A DNA stretch of 64,000 bases from Pyropia haitanensis (Eukaryota > Rhodophyta > Bangiophyceae > Bangiales > Bangiaceae): the NCBI GenBank assembly GCA_008729055.1, contig SDUX01000006.1, positions 2,778,842-2,842,841 on the forward strand, in the 5' to 3' direction. Of this stretch, positions 10,020 through 21,445 are shown piece after piece. The translations under genes were made by a program, and so were the position numbers. The notes under the pieces were generated by a model. The model searched no databases, had not been told where the DNA came from, and saw only the letters and a list, made by a program, of their open reading frames with translations. Within the stretch, counting starts at the first letter, position 1; each line of letters opens with the position of its first letter.

Positions 10020-11601
10020 TCAGCCGAGGAGCGCCGCCACGTCAATCGACACGAGCGACCAGCGGACGGCGTCGGCGGCGTCGGCCGCGGCCGACGGGCT
10101 CGGCCCGCCGGCCGCGTCGGGGGGCGGGGGCGGCTCCGCCTCGGCGGTCGCCGCGGCGGCGTCGTCCGCGTCGTCGGTCGGGTCGGCCGACGCGTCCGCG
10201 TCGGCCGCATCGTCGGTCGGGTCGGCCGACGCGTCCGCGTCGGCCTCGTCTGACGGGGCGGCCGGCGGTTCCCCGTCGGCGGTGCTGGGTGGCGGCGCGG
10301 ACGCGTAGCGGGTGTCCCCGCCCGCGTCGGCCGCCGTCGCCCACTCGTCGCAGGGTGTGGCGTGCGCGTCCGCGTACGCGCCCGTAGACTCGCCGCCGGC
10401 CCCGCGCCGGTACTCGTCCCCATTCCCGTCCCCATAGCCGCCGCCGCCGTCGGCATGGTCGCCCTCACCCCCCACCCCCGCTGGCGCCTCCACCGCCGCC
10501 GCCGGCGGCGGCGGCGGCACAGCCTGCCGCACCCCCCCCCCCCAGGGCGGGGCAAACTCCCCCCCCCCTCCCGCACGAGCGCGGTGTACCCGCCCGCAAA
10601 CGACGTGGCGACGGCCACCCCCCCGCGGGGTACCCCCCCCAGGTCCACCACCATGGACGACGGCGGCGGCCCCCCCCCCCAAACGGGTCAATGCCCGACA
10701 GCACCGACGCGGCCCCCGCCGACGGGCGGGTGACGAGCCAGTCGGCGCCACCCAGCGGCAGCAGCGACGTGGCGCCCGTCAGCGCGCTGGGCGTGCCCGC
10801 CAGGCCGAGGGACGTCCACCGCCCCAAGCCGGGGCGGACCGTGTCGCTGGCGGGGCCCGTCCACGACTCGCCCGACGCGGCGTCGACAATGTCCACCGTC
10901 TGTGGGGAGCTGCCCAGCCCAAAGCCGCTGTACCAGACCGCCCCGACGGGCGCGGGCGTCCGCACCCGCGTCGACGTTGGTTCGATGCGGCCGTCGGGGC
11001 CAAACACCGGGCTCCACCCGCCCTGCCCGTGGCGCACGTAGTAGATGGCCGCCACGCCCGCGTCGCCAAAGACCGCGTAGTCCTCCCCAAACGACGCGAC
11101 GGTCGTGACAAACGAGGCCGCGTCGCGTGGCGCAAACGCGTACGTGGCGAGCGTCGCGCCCGTCGCGGCGTCGAGCGCGTAGCCGACGGCGGAGCCGTTG
11201 GCGGCGCCCCCCGCGGCCCACACCACCTCAATGACGCCCGAGAAGGAGATGCCATACAGCCGCCGGCCGGGCACGACCGACGCGGGGAGGCGCCGCAGCG
11301 ACGAGCCGCCGCCCGACCAGGTGCCCGCCCACAGGGAGCCGTCCACCGCGTCCGACACGAAAAAGACGTCGGACCCGGTGTACGCGCCGGTGTAGCCCCC
11401 CGGGGTGAGGCCCGCCGGCAGGTCCAGCCGGGGGAGGGGGCCCGCCCGGGCGGGCGCGCTCGATGACAAGTCGAGCGGCACGGCCGGGGGGATGCCCGTG
11501 AAGGGGGTGGGCGTCGCCGCCGCCGCTTGGCGGACGCCCACGCGGCGGAGGGGCGCCGACGCCGCCGCCACGGCGGGCACGGCCGCCACAGAAACGGCGG
11601 C

Positions 11602-11640
<39 letters not shown>

Positions 11641-11685
11641 CGCCAGGACCACCGCAACGGCCCGGCAGCAGCGACGGGCGTCCAT
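10020..11685 (-). CDS. Secreted or membrane-anchored propeller-like protein with acidic tail; apparent frameshifts
   Basis: The start at 11685 gives MDARRCCRAVAVVLAAAA, a signal-peptide-like N terminus extended by a long Ala run. About 300 continuous residues of well-formed protein follow, with repeated blade-like beta segments: SDVFFVSDAVDGSLWAGTWS, RLYGISFSGVIEVVWA, NGSAVGYALDAATGATLATY, EDYAVFGDAGVAAIYYVRHG, VGAVWYSGFGLG and TVDIVDAASGESW. This order resembles NHL/SMP-30-type propellers, although no signature motif settles it. At a C run (10670-10680) the frame changes to SMVVDLGGVPRGGVAVAT and SFAGGYTALVREGG. At a second run (10559-10568) it changes again to a C-terminal region with two copies of DADASADPTDDA, ending in SLVSIDVAALLG at 10020. 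The function is unknown; an extracellular or vacuolar location is inferred from the signal peptide. Confidence 0.65.
10150..10250 (-). repeat. Acidic coding repeat in the propeller-like protein
   Basis: Two near-identical 42-bp units encode the Asp/Ala/Ser/Thr motif DADASADPTDDA. Low-complexity acidic tails are common in this window only here. Confidence 0.6.
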
Positions 11686-12853
11686 GGCGCCGCCGCGTCG
11701 ACGGGAGCAGAGGCGGGGGGGTGGCACAAAGGGGCGCTGCCGGCCGGGTCCGACGGTGCAGCCGGCAAGGGGACAGCGTGGGGGGGGGGGGGAGGAGCCG
11801 CACACGAACCGGGCGCCGCAGACCAACCACCAGCGACACCCGCACGTCAGTGGGCACGCGGCGGGGCCACAGCAGCAGCCGCCGGTGAGGGAGGAGCGCC
11901 GCCCCCCTGCCCGCTGGTGCCGCCCCCAGCCTGGGACCGCGCCGCCGGCGGCGACGGCGGCGTGATGAAGGCGCCGCGACGGCCGGTTGCGCCCGCCACC
12001 GACGGCGGCGGCGGCCGCCTAGAGGCGGGCAGCGAGCGGGGTGGGGGGGGCGTGCCGGCCATAGCCACGCGCCCCCGCCCGCACGCGCCGTGGCCGGTGA
12101 AACCCCCCCCCCCCCCCCCCCGCACCTCCCACCCCCCTCCGGCCCACCCGGCCGGCCAACGGCGGCCCCCCCATCCCCCCCCCCCCCCCCGCCTCGTGCG
12201 CCCGCTGTTGCCGCCACGGCCGCCACCGTCGGCACTGTCAAGGCACACGCGCGGCGGCGCGGCGGCCGTCGGCCGCCGCGGTCGGCGCGCCCGCCGCCGC
12301 GTGCCGTGCCGCGTCGGCGCCGGCCCGTGGCGGCGACCGCCGGCGCTGTCAGGGCCGGGAGGGGGGGGGGGGGGGGGGGCCCACCGCCGGCGGGGGTGGC
12401 CGCCCCGTTGTTGGCGCCGCGCGTGCGTCGATGCAGACGATGCCGGTTGGGGGGGGGGGGGGGGGGGTGGGGGGGGGGGGGGGCGGCTGGCGGCGCGCCA
12501 ACCGGCGCGCGCTCACGCCCGCGGCCGGCGGTCTCCGCCACGGGCGCTGCCTGCGGGGCCGCTCGGACCGGCAGATGCAGGCGGTCGACGCAGACGCGCC
12601 GGCCGCCCGGCGCGCGGGCCGAGTGGACAGTACATACTGACGCCCGCGCCTCGGCCGTCCCGCGTGTGGCCCGCCTGGCCGACCGGTGGCGAGGTGGCAG
12701 CAGTGCCGGCGGCGGCACGCACGTGCAACCGCCCCTCCACACCCGACGCACGCCGCGACGGTCGCTGTCCCCCGCCAGCGGGCGCGCGGCGCTCTCGTGG
12801 GCACCCACAGATCCCGCGCGTCGGCCATAGCGCCGGCCACGCCAACGACTCGG

Positions 12854-12876
12854 AAAAAAAAAAAAAAAAAAAAAAA
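12854..12876. repeat. A23 tract
   Basis: Twenty-three consecutive A on the plus strand inside very GC-rich DNA. Read on the minus strand it is a T tract like those found downstream of several genes here. Confidence 0.95.
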
Positions 12877-14107
12877 GGGCACCCCACGGGCAACCCCCGC
12901 TCCCGCTCACTGGATATACTGTTGCATGGCAGCACGGCCACGGGGCCGGTCGCTCCGTCGGTGGATTTTCCGACGCGTCGCCGCCGCGACCGACGCGTCG
13001 GGGCGGCAGGGAGGGGGGGGCGGACCCTCGGTCGGCGCCCGCGCGCGCGGCGGCGCGGGCGCGGCGAGCCGCCGGCGGCGGCGGACGGCGCCGCCGGCCC
13101 GCGGCGGCCGGGGCGGCGGCGGCGCGGCGGCGGTGGCCGCCGCCGGTGGCGGCCGCCGCGGCGAGCGGCGGGTCAGCCCGTGGTGGTGGCCGAGACGGGC
13201 CGCCCGCCCGTGGCGGCAGCGGCAGCGGCAGCGGCAGCGGCAGCGGCGCGGGGGCGGCCGCACGACGGTGGCGGCGGCGGCGACGCCGCGGCGGCGGCGG
13301 CGGCGGCGGTGGCGGTGGCGACGGCGGCGGGGAGGTGACCAGCGGGTGGCGGCGGCGGCGGGGAGGTGACCAGCGGATGGTGGCGTGGGTGGCGGCGCGG
13401 CCGTCAGCCCGCGGTGGCGGCGACAATTCCCCCGTGCACGCCGCTCACGGCCGTGATAGCAGGCGCGTCCCCCGCGGCGCCGTCGGCCGACAGACGGCCC
13501 TTCCGCTTCGCCTCTGTGTCGGCCACCCCCGCCGCTGCCGGTGCCGCCCGTCCTTACCCCACCGCTGCTGCGCGCCGGTCGCCACGGCGTCCGTCCAAGC
13601 GGCTGGCCCCGCCCGCCAACGCCGCGACAGCATCCCCGCGCCGCCATCCCCACCGCCCATGGCTGGATGGACGGCAAGGCAACGGGAGCGCCACATCGGC
13701 GGGCGGCGGCAGCGCCACCGTCTGCCCGCCTGTGCACGACGCCCGACCGGATGAGCACGCGCGGTCGACCAGGTGCGGGGTAGCGAGGGAAGAAACGGGC
13801 CGTGCTGCGACGCTGTGGGCCACGCGTGCGGGCACCCACGGCGGTGCGCACAGAGAGGTGCTCACCGACGTCCGTGACGCGGGTGCCCCCCCAATGCCAC
13901 CCGCGACGGTCGCACCGTCCTCGCCGCAACCGCCGGCCACCGCGAGCGGCAGGGAGAGGCGGGTGCCCCCCGACGGCGGCCGCCGCGGCGGCACCGGCCG
14001 GTGCGGTCGCCCCGGCGGATCCGGTGCCCCGCCGACGCGGGGAGCGTGCCCGCACCGGCGGTCGTCCGCCGCACCGCCGCGACCGTGCCGCCCCGGGACG
14101 CGGTGGG

Positions 14108-14126
14108 AAAAAAAAAAAAAAAAAAA
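14108..14126. repeat. A19 tract
   Basis: Nineteen consecutive A on the plus strand, about 300 bases below the possible minus-strand gene at 14.4-15.6 kb. Confidence 0.95.
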
Positions 14127-14437
14127 CAGGGGACGGCCGGACGCGGCGGCGGGGCGCGGCCGACACGCGCACCGCGTCGCCGACGGCGCGGCTGCCGCGT
14201 GGGGTGACCGCGCCCGACGCGAGGACGACCGTTGCGGCGGCGGCGACGACGCCCGCCGCGTCGGCGTCGTTGCGCGTGGCGGTGGCCGCCGCCGGCCGTG
14301 ACGGCAACGGCGGTGGCGGCGGTGACGGCAAACGCGACGGCGACGGCGGGGGCGTCGGCGCCCCCCCGCGGCGGGCCGTCCCCACTCTTCCCGAGGCACC
14401 AGGACCGCCGCGTGCCGCGGCGGGGACGGGGTGGCGG

Positions 14438-15633
14438 TCATGGCCGCCGCGGCCGCCGCGGCCGCCGCGCCCTCTCCGCCCACCCCGCCGCCGTCGGCTG
14501 CCGCCGCGGCGGCCACCCGACGCGCCGCCGTCGGTGGGCCCGCGGTCTGCCGACGCGCGCTGGGCCACCGCCGCCGCCGCCGCCGCCACCCCACCGTCCC
14601 TGCCGTTGGTGGGTGGGCCCGGCCGCCGCAGCGGCAGGCGCGACCGGCACGGCGGCACCCCCCCCCCACCCCCCCCCCCCGGCCCCCTCGTCCGCCGCCC
14701 ACCCCCCCACGCCCCCTCCCTCCGCGCCCCCACCCCCCCCAGGTGCCTTCCCCGCCCCCTCCCCCCCCCGCCCGGCAGCCCGCCGCCGGCCATCCCCTTT
14801 CCCCTCTCGTCCTGCACCCCCCCCCCCCCCCCCCATCCCCCCCACCGGCGCCCTCCTCGCGGGCGCCCCCCACGGCGGCACCTCCCCCCCTCCCCCCAGC
14901 GGGGCCCGCCCATCCCCCCCTCTCCCCCCCCCCCCAAGACGTACACGCACGTCACCCCCCCCCCCAACACCAGCATAGACGCGGGCGGCACGCTCCCCCC
15001 CCCCCACCCCGCCCCCAAACGGGATCCACCCCCCCCCCCCCCCGTCATCCCGCCGCGTCCGCCCGGGTGTGCCCCCCACCCACGCGACCCGCGACGCGGC
15101 CGGCAGCGCGCAGCCGCCACACCCCCGCGGCGCGGCGTCGACGCCGACCGCGGGCGGCTCGCCCGCCGCGCAGCGGGCGGTGATGCCACGGCGGCCGGCG
15201 GCGGGGGTGGCGGCGGACCGTCTGCCGGGGAGGGGGGGGGGGAGCGTCGACGTGACCGACCGCGGCGGGGGGGGGGTGCACGCCGCGCGGTCGGCGGTGG
15301 GTGCCTCGTGGGGGGCACCACCCACACTCTGGGGCTGGGGTGGGGGACGCTGGTGGTTGCCGTGGGGATGGACGCCGCGCACGCGTCGTCCGTCGCCCCG
15401 CCGGGCGTGGCCGAGTACGTGCCGCCAATGGCGGAGAGGGGAGAGGGCGCCGACGGGGGGGGCGCCGCCGCCGCCGCCGCGGCCGTCATCGCGGCCGCGG
15501 CCGCGGCCGCCGCTACTGCTGCAGCGGCCGCCACGGCAAGGCCGCTGGTCGCCGCGGCCGCCGCGCAGGGGAACGCAGGCGCGCCGCCGCCCGGTAGGGC
15601 AGGCACCGTCCTTGCCCATGTCGCCCTGGTCAT
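14438..15633 (-). CDS. Possible minus-strand gene, Ala/Pro-rich, frame broken by G/C runs
   Basis: From 15633 the frame reads MTRATWARTVPALPGGGAP, an Ala-rich helix, then SPLSAIGGTYSATPGG and TDDACAASIPTATTSVPHPS. Further down, other minus frames take over with protein-like sections (PAASRVAWVGGTPGR; SMLVLGGGVTCVYVLGG), each switch lying at a G/C run (14976-15000, 15228-15242, 15268-15276). No family is recognised. The opposite strand is open throughout. Confidence 0.25.
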
Positions 15634-16855
15634 CCGCCCTTGCCTGTGACGGTCGTCCGTGTCTTTGTCGCGCCGGCGGCGTCGCTCCTGCCCGACCCTC
15701 CCGCCCGCCCCGCCGCCCGCCGCTCTCCCCCCGCGGTCGCAGCGCGCGGCGACCTCTTCAGGGCGCCCTCAAACCCGGGCGGGTCGAGCGGTGGGCCGAC
15801 CACCAGCCGCACCCCCCCCCCCTTTGCCTCCGCTCCCCGCTCTCTACCCGCCGCGCCTGGGCACTCCCGCGACTGCCGCCGCGGCCGCGGCGGCGCGACG
15901 CGTGCGGCGCGCCCCCCTTCCGCTTTTGTACGGCCGGCCTTTGGCGGGGGGAGAGCACGCACAAAGAATCTCGACGAGCTGGGCGGATGGCCGCGACGCG
16001 GGAGGCGTGCATGCGGCCGCGGCGGGCGCCGCCTGCGTCCTGATCCTCGGAATCGAGACGGCCGCGACGCGGCAGAGGCGAGCAGAGGCGGGCCGCTGCG
16101 GATGGAGGGCGGCGACGCGGACGAGGGTGGCGTCTGAGGCGGCGGGGGTGGCGGCGGCGGGGGGGCGGCTGGGGTACCTTGCCCACAGCACGCGGGCCAC
16201 ATCACGCGGGGCGGACACCCAGCCGCCGGCCCGCGCGGTGCGGTGCCCCGCCAGTGCTCCCCTTTGCGCTTCCCCCCCCGGCGGGCACGCCGGCGGCGCC
16301 GTCCCGCCGCGGATGGCCGCCCGCCGGGCGGTCGCGTCGGGGGAGTCTGTGGAGGATGGCGGGCGCAGATGCCCCCGACGCCGCGAGTGGCGACCGCAGC
16401 GTGCGGCGACCGTCCCGACGTGCGGCCGCCACAGCCGCCACACCCCACCGGCGCGTTGCCGCCCCGCTGCGTTCCCACGGCGGGGGGTCTGGTCCAACAC
16501 ACGAGCGCAGGGAGGCCAAAGACGGCTGTATCGAACCGCCGGGTGCGGTCTTGCCAACACCCGGTTGGTTTTCCACAATACCAGGCTGGCCTTTCGGGGG
16601 GGTTGCGGAAGGTCGGGTGGGGGGGCTGCAGCGGCGATAGTGGCATGTCTTCAAGAGGGAGTGGGCGAGCTGAGTGGCGGGGACGACGAAACAATGAGCA
16701 CAAGAGCACAACGGGACCGTGTAGGGTGCGGTCGGGTTCGCCAGGTTGGGGATGGGCGGCGCAGCCTCGGCGTAGCATTCAAAAAAGGAGGGGACCGCGG
16801 GTGACGGGGAGTCGTGTCGGGCCGGCGCCTGGAGGTCTCACTCAATGAGAACCGG
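15634..16855. other. Intergenic or unresolved
   Basis: Both strands carry long ORFs in the same interval. The minus-strand segment LWARYPSRPPAAATPAASD...VAALHPQRPASA and the plus-strand segment GAACVLILGIETAATRQRR overlap, so at most one is real. No motif decides it. Confidence 0.35.
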
Positions 16856-16859
16856 CACG

Positions 16860-17115
16860 GAGAGAAACATGGCCGCCATCGGGGCTCGGAGCTGTCTCCC
16901 CACGCCGAATGAGCCGAGAGGAGCGAGCGGTGGCGGCGGCGGAAGTGACTACCATCCATGTATGTCTTGGCTCCATCCAATGATACGCCGGTGCGAGACA
17001 GCGTGACACGGCATTTGGTGGTGACGTTGCCATCCGTCAACCCTTCCCACCCACTCCTCTGTCCTGTCTATGGACAGATAGGTCCCGTCTAGGCTCCCAA
17101 ACGCGACAGAGGGCT
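16860..17115 (-). pseudogene. Possible relic of a DDE (PIF/Harbinger-like) transposase
   Basis: On the minus strand FPDEPSVAFGSLDGTYLSI resembles the block around the first catalytic Asp of Harbinger-type transposases, where (I/L)DGTH(I/V) is usual. The frame then becomes implausible, and the adjacent frame continues with TDGNVTTKCRVTLSRTGV and GAKTYMDGSHF, so a frameshift lies near 17035-17045. There is no upstream or downstream transposase body. I give this as a hint only; the match is to one short motif. Confidence 0.3.
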
Positions 17116-17133
17116 CGTCTGGGAATCGCAACG

Positions 17134-17243
17134 CGCCGGTCGTGCCGCGGGCGCACGCCGGTCGTGCCGCGGGCGCACGCCGGTCGTGCCGCGGGCGCAC
17201 GCCGGTCGTGCCGCGGGCGCACGCCGGTCGTGCCGCGGGCGCA
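17134..17243. repeat. Minisatellite, five perfect 22-bp units
   Basis: The unit CGCCGGTCGTGCCGCGGGCG plus CA is repeated five times without a mismatch, ending 10 bases before the inverted repeat at 17254. Confidence 0.95.
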
Positions 17244-17343
17244 CGCCAGATGACGTCTCAAAAGGCCCGAACCGCTACGCAAGCCATTTGCGTAGCTCTT
17301 GCGGTAAAGTGCATGGGCCCGAACCCGGGCCCCACGAGGTCAT

Positions 17344-17412
17344 TCTGGGGGGGTTGCGATGGACGTGTGTATGTGTGTAGCCTGCGTATCGTGCGTATGC
17401 CTTTGCGATGAC
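17344..17412 (+). repeat. Diverged direct copy of the right end of element C
   Basis: CTGGGGGGTTGCG followed by GTA-rich words and a CCTTT-GAGAC-like end recurs at 19205-19270 (CCTGGGGGGTTGCGTATGTG). Two copies of one terminus in the same direction suggest nested or composite insertions. Confidence 0.5.
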
Positions 17413-17829
17413 CCAGGATCGTCTCACGAGATGGAGGCACGCCACGGACCGTATCGCTCTACCACCCAATCACGCCCTCAGGTTCGGTCGCTCACGGACC
17501 AACCACAGTGCATGCAGGTGGCTGACAGAACCCCTCGAGGGCGTCACGGCGGGGTGTTCTGGTGGCCCATCGGCTGCCACGTCGCTCTTTTCCCCGCCAC
17601 GTGGGCTCTCATCTGGCGCCACGTGCACGTTTTGTTTGTTGTTGTATCTTGATACAAGTAGCGGAGGTGGCCGCCCCCGTGGGCCGCCCCCCCTCACCAC
17701 CCCACCGTAGCGGCACCCAGCCCGCTGACGGTGGTGAGGGGGAGAGACCTACTCGCCTCTCGCACTACCCCACAGCTCCACCGCTCGCCTACAAATCCGT
17801 GGCGTCGCCACCATCCTCCCCGCACCCCA

Positions 17830-17925
17830 CCCCCCTCACCTACATCAACCCACCCCCCTCACCTACATCAACCCACCCCCCTCACCTACATCAATCCACC
17901 CCCCTCACCTATATCAACCCACCCC
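17830..17925 (+). repeat. Tandem repeat, about four 23-bp units
   Basis: CCCCCTCACCTACATCAACC plus CAC is repeated with single-base changes (ACATCAATCC, TATATCAACC). Confidence 0.9.
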
Positions 17926-19270
17926 CCTTCTCAACCCTCTCTCTCCACTCCTTGACGCCGCCTTCCATCTTGAACGCTGCTCTCTCTCTCCTGATCCCCT
18001 CACTTCTTGCCACTGGATGCGTCAGCCAACTCCGGGCCGCACAGCATCACCAGCACCCTCCGTTCATGCCTCGTCTTCTTGACCGATCCACACACAACAG
18101 ATACACACGCATGCAAAGAAATAACAAACAAAGAAAGAACAAACCACGAAGCAAGACACGCGGCCAAAACACACAATTAGACACCACGATCCCACACACG
18201 CAGTACATGGCACAGGTACACGAACAGATGCGCGCGTCCAAAACAATGACGAGCTCCCTCCAGCTGCTCAGACCCCGGCGAGTCACTACGAAGTCGCGAT
18301 AGCCCTACAAGTCTCTCATGACCTTAGCGCACGGTTGGACGAAGGTAAACGTGCGCACCTGCAGCCGTGTCGCCAAACAGGGAAGTGACTTGATCCATTG
18401 GAAGGGTGTCGAGTACCTCGTGGGGGAAGAGGCGAGGGGCGTGCGTGCAGGCGCGCTTCATCGTGGGGGACCGTGCCGACTTGGTGCGAGACGGCGAGTG
18501 GCCGTTGGAAACCAGTCCACAGCACGGCCCGCGGCTGAACCTCCGGGGCGCCCGGCGTCTCGATTCTCAGCCGTCGGGATCGGACCTTCTAGAAGACGAG
18601 TTTGGTGATCAACTCCGAAGCCGTGGACGGCAAGTCTATCCCGCGCTCTAATTCGTCACGTCTGCGACCTGCCTATTGGTTGATGAGCACATAGCCCCCC
18701 CCCTCCCCTTACTTGGGGTGCATCCAAGTGTTCCCAGAAGAGTGCAGACGCTGCAACGCTTCCCGTAATTTGCTGCCTGCGAGATTGTCACTCGGCGACC
18801 TCACGGCGCGTCACGCGCCACCGCGTGATCGTCGAAGTGCGGGCAGCTCTGGGAGTCGCCCAGTCACATGCGCACCACGTGGCGACGAGTTGTTCGCAAA
18901 TGAACACGGGGAGGCACACGAGGCCCCCCGCACAGGCCCCTGACGGCTCGGAAGGTGCAGACAGGCCAGAGCCAAGCTGTAAGGTTCTTGGGTCTCTCGG
19001 ATCCGTGCGGGAGCTGTGCTCTTCCAGGGACAGTTGACTTCTGCGGGCGATGCAGCCAATCGGAGGCCGATTTGGCAGTTCTGGCGCGGAGCACTTGTGA
19101 CTCTCCGTGCGGGGATCACCGGGCCCTGCCCGAACTCTCTGTCGCCGGAGGGGGGTGCAGAGGATTTTGCGATGACTTGAAGACCCCCCTCTTGTATACG
19201 GTTTCCTGGGGGGTTGCGTATGTGCGTAGCGTGCATATCGGTTGCGTAGCGGTTTGGGCCTTTTGAGACG

Positions 19271-20325
19271 ATGTGGCATCCGTCGGGGGGTGCGCCTTTT
19301 GATCCCGTGGCGGGCAGGCCCCACCGTGCTGGTGCCCCGCAACGGGAAAACGGCCGCTGCCCTGCCCGTCGGTGGATGGCGGCGTGGCCAGCACCGTCCC
19401 GGCGCATGGACGGATTGGGAGACGGGTGGAGGGAGTGGGCACGGTGGATGGAGTGGCCGCGCCCGCTTGGCAGACTCTTGACCCTGTTGGCCTGGACCAG
19501 CTCCCGACTCGGCACGGGGGCGGGCAAACGGATCAAGGCGGTGCCAGCCCCTTGCACGCACGGGGCGGTGCTGCGCGGTCGGAGGCGGACCCGCCGGCCA
19601 GCCATGCAAACGACGTGCAAACGATGGAGCCGTGGAGGCGGTCGCCGCCGCAGATCACGACCAGCGCTGGGGAGCACGCCGCGCCGCGCCAACCAAGAGT
19701 CCCTTTTTTGTCTTTTTTTACTTTTCTCATGCACGCAACTCAGCTGCCGCCCACCAGACAGCCGCGCCGCAGCAAAACATGGCCAACACCCCACGCAGCC
19801 GGGTCCCACACACACGCTGACGCGCGCCATCACGCCGGCGCACGTCAACCGAGGGCGCCCCACGCACGCGTGCACACAATCAAACCAACAGAAAATAGGC
19901 GGCTATGGTACAAGCTATGGTACAAACTATGGTACAAACGCTATGGTACAACTATGGTACAACAGGGGCAACAAGGTACTATACACACCGCGGCGGGCGG
20001 CGGCGGCCATTGGCCGCGCCGCACCGCGCGCTCCCGCCGCCAGCAGAGCAGACCAGGCCCGCGCATGCCGCGGCAGCGCACGCCCCCCGCGCGGCGTCCG
20101 CTCCGCGGCAGCAGGAAGAAGAAGAAAATACACACCGCGGCCGCCGCGGCCGCCCTACGCTCGTCCACCGTATGGGACAACCCCACCGCGGCATCGCGGC
20201 AGGGACGGGACGTCGCGGCAGGGGGCGTCAGAGGACCGCAAGGGTGGCCACACGGGCCAGCCGAGTGGCCCGCCGCATCCCCCCCCCCCCCCCCCCATCC
20301 CCCCCTTCCGTCAACCCAAAACCGC
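19271..20325. other. Intergenic with AT-richer patches
   Basis: No convincing gene. It holds TTTTTTGTCTTTTTTTAC (19708-19725), the minisatellite at 19.9 kb, GAAGAAGAAGAAAATA (20112-20127) and a C run at 20280-20296. Confidence 0.45.
19902..19966 (+). repeat. Minisatellite of CTATGGTACAA, five to six units
   Basis: The 10-11 bp word (C)TATGGTACAA is repeated with 0-3 extra bases between copies; its GGTACA/TGGTACC-like core is partly palindromic. Confidence 0.9.
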
Positions 20326-21395
20326 TCAGTAGGGCGACAGGTTGAGCACGTCCACAAAGAGGTGGATGAGCATCGCCGCCGAGTGCGGCGCGCAGTCGTG
20401 GAAGAGCCCGCCCGCGCCGTCGGGCGGGCACGCCACGTTGCCGAGCGCCTCGCTCGCCACGTCGCCGGCCATGCTCAGGCCCGCCCACAGCGGGTGCCGC
20501 GCCGCGAGCGGGCCCCGCAGGCTGATCGACGCGAGCAGCTCCGTCACGCCCACCGCGCGGCCGGGCAGGCCGAGCAGCGACACCGCCATCGTGACCGCCG
20601 CGAGCAGCGACCGCCGGTCCCGGCCGTCGCCCCCGCGCTTCCCGGCCGCCACCACCTCCCCGCCGCCGCCGCCGTCATTGTCCGCAGCGGCAGCAACGTC
20701 GACAACGGCCGCGGGGGTGGTGCCGCCGTCCCCACCAGCAGCCCCATCGCCGCCGCCTGTACCCGCGCCGACGGCGCCCGCCGCGGTCGGCCTGGAACCC
20801 CCGCCGGCCGGCGTGTCCATCCCCGCCGCCGACACGACCGAGTTGGCCGCCCCCACCGGCGCGCCCGGCGGGTCACCCGTAAACAGCAGCGGCGCCAGCC
20901 CGTCCGGTCCATGCCGCGGGGAGGCGGACCCCTCCCCGGCACCGCCGCCGCTACCAAGGCCGGCGGCCGCCGCCGCGGCGTCGTCCGCATCCCCCGGCGG
21001 GTGGCCGTGGAAGAGCACCAGCGGCTCCCGCGGGGCCGACCCGCCCCCCCCCCCGGGCACGCGGGTGCGGTGACGGCGGCGGCGGCGGCGGCGGCGGGGC
21101 CGACCCGGCGGCCGGCGGCGGCCCAGACAAACTCCGCGGGCGGCACGCCAGCCAAGCCGCGCAGGCGGCTTCGCTGCCGCCGGTGGCCCGCGCAGGGTGG
21201 CGGCGGCGGGGGGGCGGCGAGGGCGGTCAGGCACACCGCGCTGGCCGACCGGTGGGGCGCGCCCGCCACCCGCACGCCGCGCTCGCCCGCCGCCGCCGCG
21301 GGCGCAAACGCCGAGTGGGGGAACGCCGCCGCGCGGGGTGAGCCGCCGCTGCTGCCCGCCGCCGCCGCCTTCGGGCTGTCATAGGGGAGGCCATA

Positions 21396-21445
<50 letters not shown>

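Larger units (their letters stand above)
11686..14437. other. Low-complexity region; no gene called
   Basis: GGC/GCC repeats, G runs (12360-12379, 12448-12482) and two isolated A tracts. Around 13.4-13.9 kb both strands look unusually protein-like: on the minus strand GVADTEAKRKGRLSADGAAG, and on the plus strand VTVAPSS-type Ser/Pro sequence over 300 open codons. I cannot decide between the strands. Confidence 0.35.
17254..19270. mobile_element. 2-kb segment bounded by 29-bp inverted repeats (element C)
   Basis: 17254-17282 and 19242-19270 are inverted copies (CGTCTCAAAAGGCCC, one mismatch, AACCGCTACGCAA). Both ends are followed inward by further TGCGTA-type words. No clear target duplication is visible. 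The interior has lower GC than the surroundings, and short ORFs such as LIHWKGVEYLVGEEARG (18.4 kb) and LLEDEFGDQLRSRGRQVYPA (18.6 kb), but no transposase. The left end may itself be a small separate element, because 17344-17412 is a diverged direct copy of the right end. Confidence 0.5.

Noticed and set aside
12854..12876. Poly-A tail of a processed pseudogene
   Set aside because: No target duplication and no recognisable gene body next to the A tract; a 3'-end tract of a minus-strand gene fits as well.
17134..17243. CRISPR array
   Set aside because: The 22-bp units are contiguous with no spacers, and the DNA is eukaryotic.
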